Shown here in pieces: positions 1-4,804 of a stretch of DNA of 5,566 bases; the first letter of the stretch is position 1; the number at the start of each line of letters is the position of its first letter. Origin of the DNA: an uncultured Ruminococcus sp. (GTDB taxonomy: Bacteria > Bacillota > Clostridia > Oscillospirales > Ruminococcaceae); the NCBI GenBank assembly GCA_947178195.1, contig CAMWXM010000189.1:1-5566 (forward strand), read 5' to 3'. A program made the position numbers and the translations under genes. Below the pieces are notes generated by a model that was given only the letters and a program-made list of their open reading frames with translations, had not been told where the DNA came from and did not search any database.

Positions 1-19
1 AAAAACGGATGAAAAAACA

Positions 20-961
20 ATGAATGTAAAAACAAAAAAGCAAATCGAAAATCTGAAAAATCAGACTGTCGGAGTAGTGATGGATATGAACAGCATCACC
101 AGAAACAAGGCCGCCAAACTTGCCGCCGAATTTTTGGGCACAGGCAGATACGAAAACACCGCCGGACGCAACGGCTACCAGACTTGGAGCGCATGGGATT
201 CGCAAGGCAGAGAGTGGAAATTCCAAAAGGACGTTTCCATTTCAGGAATCGACAGCGAAAAGTGCGAAATGGTAACGCCGATTCTTACATACAGCGACAT
301 TGAACCCTTGCAGGAACTTGTTAGAAGACTTCGCAAGGCTGGTGCAAAAAGTGATTACACCAGAGGATGCGGAATCCACGTTCATATTGGTGCGAACGGT
401 CACACTCCGCAAAGCCTTAGAAATCTTGCAAACATTATGGCAAGCCATGAAGAACTTCTGATAGAAAGCCTGAAAATAGACAGAGGAAGAACCAACCGCT
501 ACTGCCGAACAGTAAATCCAAAATTTTTAGAGCAGCTCAACATCAAAAAGCCGACAACGATGGCACAGCTTGCGGACATCTGGTACGGTTCTCAGGGTTG
601 CACCTACGGCAGAGACCAACATTACAACGACAGCAGATATGCTCAGTTGAATATGCACAGTGTTTTCACAAAAGGAACGATCGAATTCAGATTATTCCAA
701 TTCAACAAGCCTGAAAACGGAAGAAAAAATGGACTTCACGCAGGAGAATTGAAAACCTTCATTCAGCTTGCACTTGCCCTTTCTGAAATGGCAAAGGAGC
801 TGAAAACAGCATCGCCAAAGAAAAGTACTTCCGAAAACAAAAAGTTTTTGATGAGAACATGGCTAATCCGCTTGGGTTTTGTCGGGGATGAGTTCAAAAC
901 TGCAAGAGAAATTCTGATGCGAAACTTGTACGGCAATGCCGCATGGAGATTTGGAAATTGA
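20..961 (+). CDS. Amidoligase-family protein (COOH-NH2 ligase, glutamine-synthetase-like fold), with an altered first motif
   Basis: A 313-residue protein that I recognise as the putative amidoligase family, whose members are predicted to form amide or isopeptide bonds using ATP. Visible family features in order: the G18-V-V-M-D-M-x-x-ITR segment, GREWKFQKDVSI (63-74), CEMVTPILTY with E83, CGIHVHIG (117-124), RYAQLNMHSVFTKGTIEFRLF (from 206, with N211, H213, E222 and R224) and LHAGELK (239-245). Active relatives, as I remember them, usually have G-x-E-x-E in the first segment; here those positions are V20 and D22, so catalysis may be altered. Residues 229-238 look like a small insertion between EFRLF and LHAGE. 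The ATG at 20 has only a weak ribosome binding site (CGGAT at 6-10), so the gene may be coupled to something upstream of the window. The gamma-glutamylcyclotransferase gene follows after 88 bases. The natural substrate is unknown. Family call is firm; activity is uncertain. Confidence 0.85.
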   Translation: MNVKTKKQIENLKNQTVGVVMDMNSITRNKAAKLAAEFLGTGRYENTAGRNGYQTWSAWDSQGREWKFQKDVSISGIDSEKCEMVTPILTYSDIEPLQELVRRLRKAGAKSDYTRGCGIHVHIGANGHTPQSLRNLANIMASHEELLIESLKIDRGRTNRYCRTVNPKFLEQLNIKKPTTMAQLADIWYGSQGCTYGRDQHYNDSRYAQLNMHSVFTKGTIEFRLFQFNKPENGRKNGLHAGELKTFIQLALALSEMAKELKTASPKKSTSENKKFLMRTWLIRLGFVGDEFKTAREILMRNLYGNAAWRFGN

Positions 962-963
962 CC

Positions 964-1032
964 GCAGGAGTTAGCCTCCTGCCTCTCATGCCACCTACGG
1001 GTGGCTTAGGGTGGTAGAAGGGTATCCCCTTC
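964..1032 (+). other. Three tandem perfect hairpins between the amidoligase and cyclotransferase genes
   Basis: Three stem-loops follow each other in 69 bases. The first is GCAGGAG/CTCCTGC (964-970 with 976-982, loop TTAGC). The second is GCCACC/GGTGGC (990-995 with 1000-1005) closing a TACG loop, which in RNA is a stable UNCG-type tetraloop on a C-G pair. The third is GAAGGG/CCCTTC (1017-1022 with 1027-1032, loop TATC). None is followed by a T-run, so they do not look like ordinary terminators. The third ends just before the GGAAAGGA ribosome binding site of the next gene, so they may act in mRNA stability, processing or translation control. The pairing is seen directly; the role is inferred. 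Confidence 0.6.
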
Positions 1033-1049
1033 GGAAAGGAAAGATCACC

Positions 1050-1514
1050 ATGAAAAAATATTACCTTGCCTACGGTTCAAATCTTAATGTGAAACAAATG
1101 CGTTTTCGCTGTCCCGATGCAAAGCCTGTCGGAACAGCTTGGATCAACGGATACCGGCTGCTTTTCAAGGGCAGCAAAACAGGCTCTTACCTCACCATTG
1201 AAAAAGCCGGAAATTCCAAAGTTCCGGTTGCGGTCTGGGAAGTGTCAGAAACCGATGAGCATCGCCTTGATGCCTATGAAGGCTATCCCAATTTCTACTA
1301 CAAAAAGGAAATGGAATTGCCTGTCAAACTTTTTGAAAACGATGAAAGCAAAACACTAACGGCTTTTGTGTACATCATGCATGAGGACAGACCGCTGGGA
1401 ATTCCGAGCAGTACCTATGTGAGAACTTGTACTGCCGGATACCGTGATTTTGGTTTTGACCTGAAACATTTAAGGCTTGCCTTTGACATCAGCGAACGGG
1501 GGTGCAGAAAATGA
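1050..1514 (+). CDS. Gamma-glutamylcyclotransferase-like (GGCT/AIG2 family) protein
   Basis: A 154-residue single-domain protein, close to the usual size for this family. Enzymes of the fold release 5-oxoproline from gamma-glutamyl amines or peptides. The signature is complete: YLAYGSNL at 5-12 for the substrate-binding loop, GYRLLFKG at 34-41, VWEVSETDEHRLDAYEGYP at 62-80 in which E77 of YEGYP matches the catalytic glutamate, and a C-terminal Y(x)7GYRDFGFDLKHL segment (123-141). I start it at ATG 1050 because MKKYYLAYGSNL is the normal family N-terminus and GGAAAGGA (1033-1040) lies upstream at a usable distance; an in-frame GTG at 1011 would place extra residues through a hairpin. Its neighbours suggest that it trims or reverses gamma-glutamyl or isopeptide links made by the adjacent amidoligase, a known genomic association. 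Its TGA overlaps the next gene's ATG. The substrate is not known. Confidence 0.9.
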   Translation: MKKYYLAYGSNLNVKQMRFRCPDAKPVGTAWINGYRLLFKGSKTGSYLTIEKAGNSKVPVAVWEVSETDEHRLDAYEGYPNFYYKKEMELPVKLFENDESKTLTAFVYIMHEDRPLGIPSSTYVRTCTAGYRDFGFDLKHLRLAFDISERGCRK

Positions 1515-1714
1515 AATCAGCAGAAAAATTAACAAGGATATGTCCGCTTTGCAATAAGGCTTATGCCGAACGTCCGGCATTATCCAGAACCGACAATGCT
1601 ACATTTATTTGCCCTGACTGCGGTACTCGTCAATCACTGGAAAGTATAGGCATTTCCAAGGATGAGCAAGAAAAAATTCTCTCCATCATGCACAAGCATT
1701 ATTCTGCGGAATAA
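1511..1714 (+). CDS. Small zinc-ribbon protein
   Basis: A 67-residue protein with two CxxC knuckles, CPLC (C11, C14) and CPDC (C34, C37), 19 residues apart, which should bind one zinc ion as a zinc ribbon. The region between holds the ALSRTDN segment, and a charged helix (ISKDEQEKILSIMHKH, 48-63) closes the protein. I recognise the general pattern from small hypothetical proteins in clostridial phages and conjugative elements, but no function is established. I choose ATG 1511, which overlaps the cyclotransferase stop as ATGA and has GGGGG (1498-1502) as ribosome binding site, over an in-frame GTG at 1502. The overlap points to translational coupling with the upstream enzyme. It could bind nucleic acid or a protein partner. 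Confidence 0.8.
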   Translation: MKSAEKLTRICPLCNKAYAERPALSRTDNATFICPDCGTRQSLESIGISKDEQEKILSIMHKHYSAE

Positions 1715-1875
1715 GCCGCCACACCGCCCTGTACGACGCCGTTCTGGTTTCCTTCGTAAAGTTACCCCATTCATGGAACGGCGGCATATGTGGGCAACTA
1801 CGGGGCTTGTTTTTGAAGTCATAATTCACACAATGATGCCCGAAATATAGCTGAAATAATTGTCATTACTCACTG
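1715..1875. other. Gene-free stretch with possible RNA structure
   Basis: No convincing gene is visible after the zinc-ribbon stop. The first 130 bases are richer in GC than what follows and hold several complementary segments. CGCCGTTC (1737-1744) pairs with GAACGGCG (1776-1783); GCCGCC (1715-1720) could instead pair with GGCGGC (1780-1785); and AGTTACCC (1760-1767) pairs with GGGCAACT (1792-1799) with one mismatch, which would cross the first helix as a pseudoknot. One + frame stays open to 1850 but has no start or ribosome binding site of its own, so this may be the remnant of a gene or a structured 3' region. From about 1850 the sequence turns AT-rich and leads into a promoter. Confidence 0.3.
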
Positions 1876-1904
1876 TTGCAATTTATCACATTCAGAGTTA
1901 ATAT
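1876..1904 (+). promoter_or_regulatory. Promoter P1 for the 106-residue acidic protein gene
   Basis: TTGCAA (1876-1881), a spacer of exactly 17 bp, then TAATAT (1899-1904). The bases after the -10, GTGTACAACGGAACGG, closely match those after the terL promoter (GTTTACAATGGAAGAGG), which marks it as a member of the repeated promoter family in this window. Transcription would start near 1911, leaving a leader of about 90 bases before the gene. Confidence 0.6.
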
Positions 1905-1999
1905 GTGTACAACGGAACGGAAAACCGAGCCGAAAATTATGAAAGAATGAGGTTTTGACTATGTTGAATGGATCATGCGGATTGAAAGAGGATTCTATT

Positions 2000-2320
2000 A
2001 TGGCGGAAATGAGTTGGTATAAGGTATGGATGGTGGTTCCCGGAACGGACGGCGATGCGGAAAACGGACCCTGCGAACCATTGTGGTGGAATGACATGGA
2101 GTTGGCTTCTGATGAGGAAACGGCAATCCGGCAGGCAAACGACGAAGCCCGGAGGCAGTGGGAAGAGCCGAATTATTATGAACCGGATGTGGAAGCACCA
2201 TCGGATAAGGATATTGGACAGGAATGCCCAGTATGCACTGGAGCGGCGGCAGTCACCTATGAAGAATACACAGCGTGGAAAAAGAAAATGGATGAGTCGG
2301 ATGAATTTCCATTTGAATAA
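2000..2320 (+). CDS. Small acidic protein of unknown function
   Basis: A 106-residue protein that I do not recognise. It opens with a predicted strand, SWYKVWMVVPG (5-15), then a helix rich in charge (SDEETAIRQANDEARRQW, 37-54), an acidic loop with NYYEPD (58-63), one CPVC pair (76-79) and an acidic tail. I count 27 Asp/Glu against 8 Lys/Arg, so it is strongly negative. The YKV-strand followed by an EExA helix is loosely like small DpnD/PcfM-type proteins of mobile elements, which is a weak resemblance only. I prefer ATG 2000 because AAGAGGA (1986-1992) sits 7 bases before it and the conserved-looking core starts there; ATG 1961, preceded by TGAGG (1948-1952), would add 13 residues. It has its own promoter (1876-1904) and a terminator at 2397-2428, so it appears to be a single-gene unit. 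Confidence 0.65.
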   Translation: MAEMSWYKVWMVVPGTDGDAENGPCEPLWWNDMELASDEETAIRQANDEARRQWEEPNYYEPDVEAPSDKDIGQECPVCTGAAAVTYEEYTAWKKKMDESDEFPFE

Positions 2321-2332
2321 TGATATTTCAAG

Positions 2333-2398
2333 ATGGTTTTTCCACAGATCAAAGAGGCAGAAACGGCACTTACACTTCTTCTGAAAGAGTACGAGTGA
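2333..2398 (+). other. Short open frame downstream of the acidic gene, possible gene remnant
   Basis: A 21-codon frame from ATG 2333 to TGA 2396-2398 encodes a short amphipathic helix (IKEAETALTLLLKEYE). It lies in the same frame as the preceding gene, separated from it by a TAA-TGA double stop and three codons. It has no ribosome binding site. It may be the leftover C-terminus of a longer protein or mere chance; the helical character is the only reason for listing it. Confidence 0.2.
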
Positions 2399-2428
2399 AA
2401 AGCATGGGGCTGAAAAATGCCCCTTTTC
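2397..2428 (+). terminator. Intrinsic terminator after the 106-residue acidic protein gene
   Basis: GGGGC (2406-2410) pairs with GCCCC (2419-2423) around an 8-base loop, followed by TTTT and a T-rich tail (to about 2442). GAAAA (2397-2401) can also pair with TTTTC (2424-2428), with GCAT bulged, which lengthens the stem and would make the site partly bidirectional. It lies about 75 bases after the stop codon. Confidence 0.6.
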
Positions 2429-2493
2429 TGCTCTTTGTTTTTACATCCTTTGGGGAGCAAAATTTAACGGAGACCGTTCTTCCATTGTAATGT

Positions 2494-2522
2494 ATTTTAC
2501 CATATAAAATCAAGTTTAGCAA
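2494..2522 (-). promoter_or_regulatory. Promoter P2, facing left (antisense)
   Basis: On the minus strand: TTGCTA (2522-2517), a 17-bp spacer ending in TGG (extended -10), then TAAAAT (2499-2494). The flanking bases (CTTGATTTT in the spacer and ACAATGGAAGA after the -10) match the terL promoter almost base for base. Transcription would begin near 2487 and run towards the terminator hairpin and the 3' end of the acidic gene at 2000-2320. No credible minus-strand gene lies downstream, so an antisense or small RNA is the likeliest product. Confidence 0.5.
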
Positions 2523-2525
2523 GGT

Positions 2526-2539
2526 ATAAACTACACAAT
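2526..2539. repeat. 14-bp site ATAAACTRCACAAT, single copy between divergent promoters P2 and P3
   Basis: ATAAACTACACAAT matches the left arm of the inverted repeat at 2999-3012 in 13 of 14 positions. Read on the minus strand it sits 3 bases before the -35 of P2. In front of the terL promoter the same sequence lies 14 bases before the -35, a shift of 11 bases or about one DNA turn. This spacing suits a protein binding site, either an activator site or an operator. Confidence 0.45.
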
Positions 2540-2582
2540 CATCTGAGCCGATTTTCTTCGTTTTTTCTGTACATTTAGCCGC

Positions 2583-2611
2583 TTGCTAAGTGTGCTTTTC
2601 TATGGTAATAT
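2583..2611 (+). promoter_or_regulatory. Promoter P3 for the 87-residue acidic protein gene
   Basis: TTGCTA (2583-2588), 17-bp spacer, TAATAT (2606-2611), with TGG just before the -10 as an extended -10 element. CTTGCTA and TATGGTAATATGT are identical to the terL promoter. Transcription would start near 2618, giving a 40-base leader that is rich in A and ends in the GGAGGA ribosome binding site. Confidence 0.65.
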
Positions 2612-2658
2612 GTAATCACCGAAAGGGAAAACAACGAAAAAAACGGAGGAAAACGAAA

Positions 2659-2922
2659 ATGGAAAGAATCACAAAGGTAACAATCACATGGGCAGATGCA
2701 GAATGGGAATACGATTTAGAGCTTACCGGCTTGGAAGCGGAAAACTTCAAGGAAAAATACGCTGAAGAATACGCCAGAGAAGATGCAGAGGAAAAGGATA
2801 CAGTCTTTGAAGAACTGATAAGCGTTGACTACAAAACTGAAGAAATTGATAAAGAAGAATTTTGCAGAGAACAGTATGAAATTTGGGCAGAGTTTGAATG
2901 GGAGTGCAGAACCGGACGATAA
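2659..2922 (+). CDS. Small highly acidic protein of unknown function
   Basis: An 87-residue protein that I do not recognise. It starts with a strand-like TKVTITWADAEWEYDLELTG segment (from residue 5), followed by a long stretch of charged helix broken by VFEELISVDY (49-57), and ends in YEIWAEFEWECRTGR. I count 29 Asp/Glu and 11 Lys/Arg, a net charge near -18, with 13 aromatic residues. Such composition is seen in DNA-mimic inhibitors of phages and mobile elements, but also in many unrelated small proteins, so no function is assigned. The ATG at 2659 is chosen because GGAGGA (2645-2650) lies 8 bases upstream. The gene forms a single unit between promoter P3 and the terminator at 2957-2992, just ahead of the packaging genes. 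Confidence 0.7.
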   Translation: MERITKVTITWADAEWEYDLELTGLEAENFKEKYAEEYAREDAEEKDTVFEELISVDYKTEEIDKEEFCREQYEIWAEFEWECRTGR

Positions 2923-2956
2923 AAACCAGTCTCGATCAAAGCTGAGCCTCGTAAGG

Positions 2957-2992
2957 GGCTGTAGCTCGTACAGCCGTTTTCGTTTTCCTTTT
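2957..2992 (+). terminator. Intrinsic terminator after the 87-residue acidic protein gene
   Basis: GGCTGTA (2957-2963) pairs perfectly with TACAGCC (2969-2975) around the loop GCTCG, followed by a T-rich tail (GTTTTCGTTTTCCTTTT). An overlapping hairpin, AGCCTC/GGGGCT with a GTAA loop (2945-2960), shares bases with the left arm and cannot form at the same time. Confidence 0.8.
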
Positions 2993-2998
2993 GACATC

Positions 2999-3040
2999 AT
3001 AAACTGCACAATTTCATTCCTGAAACATTGTGCAGTTTAT
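2999..3040. repeat. Perfect 14-bp inverted repeat upstream of the terL promoter
   Basis: ATAAACTGCACAAT (2999-3012) and ATTGTGCAGTTTAT (3027-3040) are exact reverse complements, 14 bases apart. The inner bases TTCA/TGAA (3013-3016 with 3021-3024) continue the pairing. The right half, TGAAACA (3021-3027), can instead pair with TGTTTCA (3041-3047). There is no strong T-run. A single copy of the arm occurs at 2526-2539 beside two other promoters of the same family, which favours an operator or activator site over a terminator. Confidence 0.6.
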
Positions 3041-3054
3041 TGTTTCAGAATGAC

Positions 3055-3083
3055 TTGCTATCCTTGATTTTTTATGGTAATAT
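3055..3083 (+). promoter_or_regulatory. Promoter P4 for terL
   Basis: TTGCTA (3055-3060), 17-bp spacer with a T-run, extended -10 TGG, then TAATAT (3078-3083). The start of transcription is expected near 3090, in ACAATGGAAGAGG. It shares CTTGCTA, TATGGTAATATGT and the downstream ACAATGGAA block with other promoters in the window. A perfect inverted repeat lies 14 bases upstream and a terminator lies between it and the gene. Confidence 0.65.
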
Positions 3084-3145
3084 GTTTACAATGGAAGAGG
3101 GGTTCAATTAAAAATCGCCCCGAAGCTTTCAACAATAATAACTTT

Positions 3146-3172
3146 AGACTTGCTTTTGGCAGGTCTTTTTTT
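3146..3172 (+). terminator. Intrinsic terminator (attenuator) in the terL leader
   Basis: AGACTTGC (3146-3153) pairs with GCAGGTCT (3159-3166), with one G-T wobble, around loop TTTTG; seven T's follow (3166-3172). It sits about 60 bases after the P4 -10 element and only 5 bases before the terL ribosome binding site (GGAGG, 3178-3182). Unless it is overridden, transcripts from P4 would end as a leader of roughly 80 bases. I found no clear antiterminator helix in the leader, so read-through may need a phage factor. Confidence 0.65.
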
Positions 3173-3188
3173 ATATCGGAGGTGTAAA

Positions 3189-4790
3189 ATGAGAAAACTT
3201 AAAGGCTACAAGCCGACAAGATTTATGTCGGAGGCTTCAAAATATAGCAAAAAGGCGGCAGATTATGCCGTCAATTTTATTGAGTGTCTGTGCCATACCA
3301 AAGGCACATGGGCAGGTAAAAAATTTGAACTGATCGATTGGCAGGAGCGAATTATCCGTGATCTGTTCGGTGTTCTGAAACCTAACGGTTATCGGCAGTT
3401 TAATACAGCGTATATAGAGATACCGAAAAAGCAAGGCAAATCAGAGCTTGCGGCAGCAGTTGCGCTTTTGCTGACCTGTGGAGATTTTGAAGAACGTGCG
3501 GAGGTTTACGGCTGTGCTGCTGACCGACAACAGGCGGCTATCGTTTTTGACGTTGCTGCTGACATGGTGCGGATGTGTCCAGCACTTTCAAAGCGAGTGA
3601 AAATATTGACTTCTCAAAAGAGAATCATCTATCTTCCAACAAATTCTTTCTATCAGGTGCTTTCTGCCGAGGCTTATTCCAAGCACGGCTTTAACATACA
3701 CGGCGTTGTATTTGATGAACTTCATACTCAGCCTAACAGAAAGCTATTTGACGTTATGACAAAAGGTTCAGGTGATGCAAGAATGCAGCCGCTTTATTTT
3801 CTTATTACTACTGCCGGAACGGATACGCATTCTATTTGCTACGAAACACATCAGAAGGCAAAGGATATTTTAGAAGGAAGAAAAATCGATCCTACGTTTT
3901 ATCCTGTCATTTATGGTGCAGACGAGAATGAGGATTGGACAGACCCGAAAGTTTGGGCAAAAGCAAATCCCTCTCTTGGAATAACAGTCGGCATGGATAA
4001 AGTACAGGCAGCTTGCGATTCTGCAAGACAGAATCCGGGGGAAGAAAACGCTTTTCGACAGCTCCGTCTGAATCAGTGGGTAAAGCAGTCGATAAGATGG
4101 ATGCCGATGGAAAAATGGGATAAATGCAAAGTCACGTTTAATGAAGAAAATCTTAGAGGGCGTGTTTGCTACGGCGGTCTTGACCTTGCATCAACTACCG
4201 ATATTACGGCATTTGTACTTGTTTTCCCACCGACTGACGAAGATGATTTTTATTACATTCTGCCGTTCTTCTGGATTCCCGAAGAAACGATTCCTCTGCG
4301 TGTCCGCCGTGACCATGTTCCTTATGATTTGTGGGAACGTCAGGGATTTTTGCTGACTACTGAGGGCGACGTTGTTCACTATGGCTTTATTGAAAATTTC
4401 ATTGAAGAACTTGGAAATAAGTTCAATATCCGTGAGATAGCATTTGACAGATGGGGTGCAGTCCAGATGTCGCAGAATCTTGAAGATATTGGATTTACGC
4501 TGGTACAGTTCGGGCAAGGATATAAAGATATGAGTCCACCGACTAAGGAACTCATGAAACTGACTTTGGAACAGAAACTTGCACATAATGGGCATCCTGT
4601 TCTCCGCTGGATGATGGACAACATTTTCATTAAGCGTGATCCTGCAGGAAATATAAAGCCGGACAAGGAAAAGTCTACAGAAAAGATTGACGGTGCGGTT
4701 GCTCTTATAATGGCTCTGGACAGGGCGATTCGCTGTGGATGTGTGTCTGGTTATTCGATTTATGATTCAAGGGAGATGTTAGTTTTATGA
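3189..4790 (+). CDS. terL: Phage terminase large subunit (HK97/YmfN-type)
   Basis: A 533-residue packaging motor and nuclease, full length for the family; it drives DNA into the procapsid and cuts it. The ATPase half shows a variant Walker A, IPKKQGKSE (78-86, K84), a Walker B, VVFDE (173-177, D176 and E177), and the coupling motif ITTAG (206-210). The nuclease half carries the expected acidic residues: D332 and D338 in GGLDLASTTD, D420 in IAFDRW, and D501 in KIDGAVALIMAL. No truncation or missing motif is seen. ATG 3189 is chosen for its GGAGG (3178-3182) 6 bases upstream and the MRKLKGYKPTRF start; an upstream in-frame start at 3150 would run through the terminator hairpin. No small terminase gene is recognisable upstream. 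Downstream, the portal gene is separated by an opposite-strand insertion; the stop overlaps an ATG (ATGA) that leads only to a 16-codon frame. Confidence 0.97.
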   Translation: MRKLKGYKPTRFMSEASKYSKKAADYAVNFIECLCHTKGTWAGKKFELIDWQERIIRDLFGVLKPNGYRQFNTAYIEIPKKQGKSELAAAVALLLTCGDFEERAEVYGCAADRQQAAIVFDVAADMVRMCPALSKRVKILTSQKRIIYLPTNSFYQVLSAEAYSKHGFNIHGVVFDELHTQPNRKLFDVMTKGSGDARMQPLYFLITTAGTDTHSICYETHQKAKDILEGRKIDPTFYPVIYGADENEDWTDPKVWAKANPSLGITVGMDKVQAACDSARQNPGEENAFRQLRLNQWVKQSIRWMPMEKWDKCKVTFNEENLRGRVCYGGLDLASTTDITAFVLVFPPTDEDDFYYILPFFWIPEETIPLRVRRDHVPYDLWERQGFLLTTEGDVVHYGFIENFIEELGNKFNIREIAFDRWGAVQMSQNLEDIGFTLVQFGQGYKDMSPPTKELMKLTLEQKLAHNGHPVLRWMMDNIFIKRDPAGNIKPDKEKSTEKIDGAVALIMALDRAIRCGCVSGYSIYDSREMLVL

Positions 4791-4804
4791 CAATAATTGT
4801 AAAC

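Noticed and set aside
1011..1049. An upstream GTG start that would lengthen the cyclotransferase by 13 residues.
   Set aside because: It lacks a ribosome binding site, runs through a hairpin, and the family N-terminus matches the ATG at 1050.
2055..2384. A 109-codon + frame overlapping the 106-residue acidic protein gene.
   Set aside because: It has no suitable ribosome binding site, is rich in Arg, Lys and Trp as expected of an off-frame reading of acidic codons, and runs into the terminator region. The other frame has a clear start signal.
2257..2460. A 67-codon minus-strand frame downstream of the leftward promoter P2.
   Set aside because: It would start just below P2, but no ribosome binding site is evident, the peptide is low in recognisable features, and it overlaps both the terminator and the acidic gene.
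2955..2968. GGGGCTGTAGCTC resembles the 5' end of a bacterial tRNA (acceptor strand plus start of the D arm).
   Set aside because: The D loop, anticodon arm and T arm do not follow; the next bases form the terminator stem and T-run. No direct-repeat attachment core can be shown from this window.
4191..4595. A 134-codon minus-strand frame inside terL.
   Set aside because: It lies wholly within the nuclease half of an intact terminase and has no ribosome binding site or promoter that I can see; it is a shadow frame.
4790..4800. The palindrome ACAATAATTGT at the terL end as a possible insertion mark of the cargo gene.
   Set aside because: It is short and AT-rich, and I found no matching repeat at the portal side, so it does not show a mobile-element junction.
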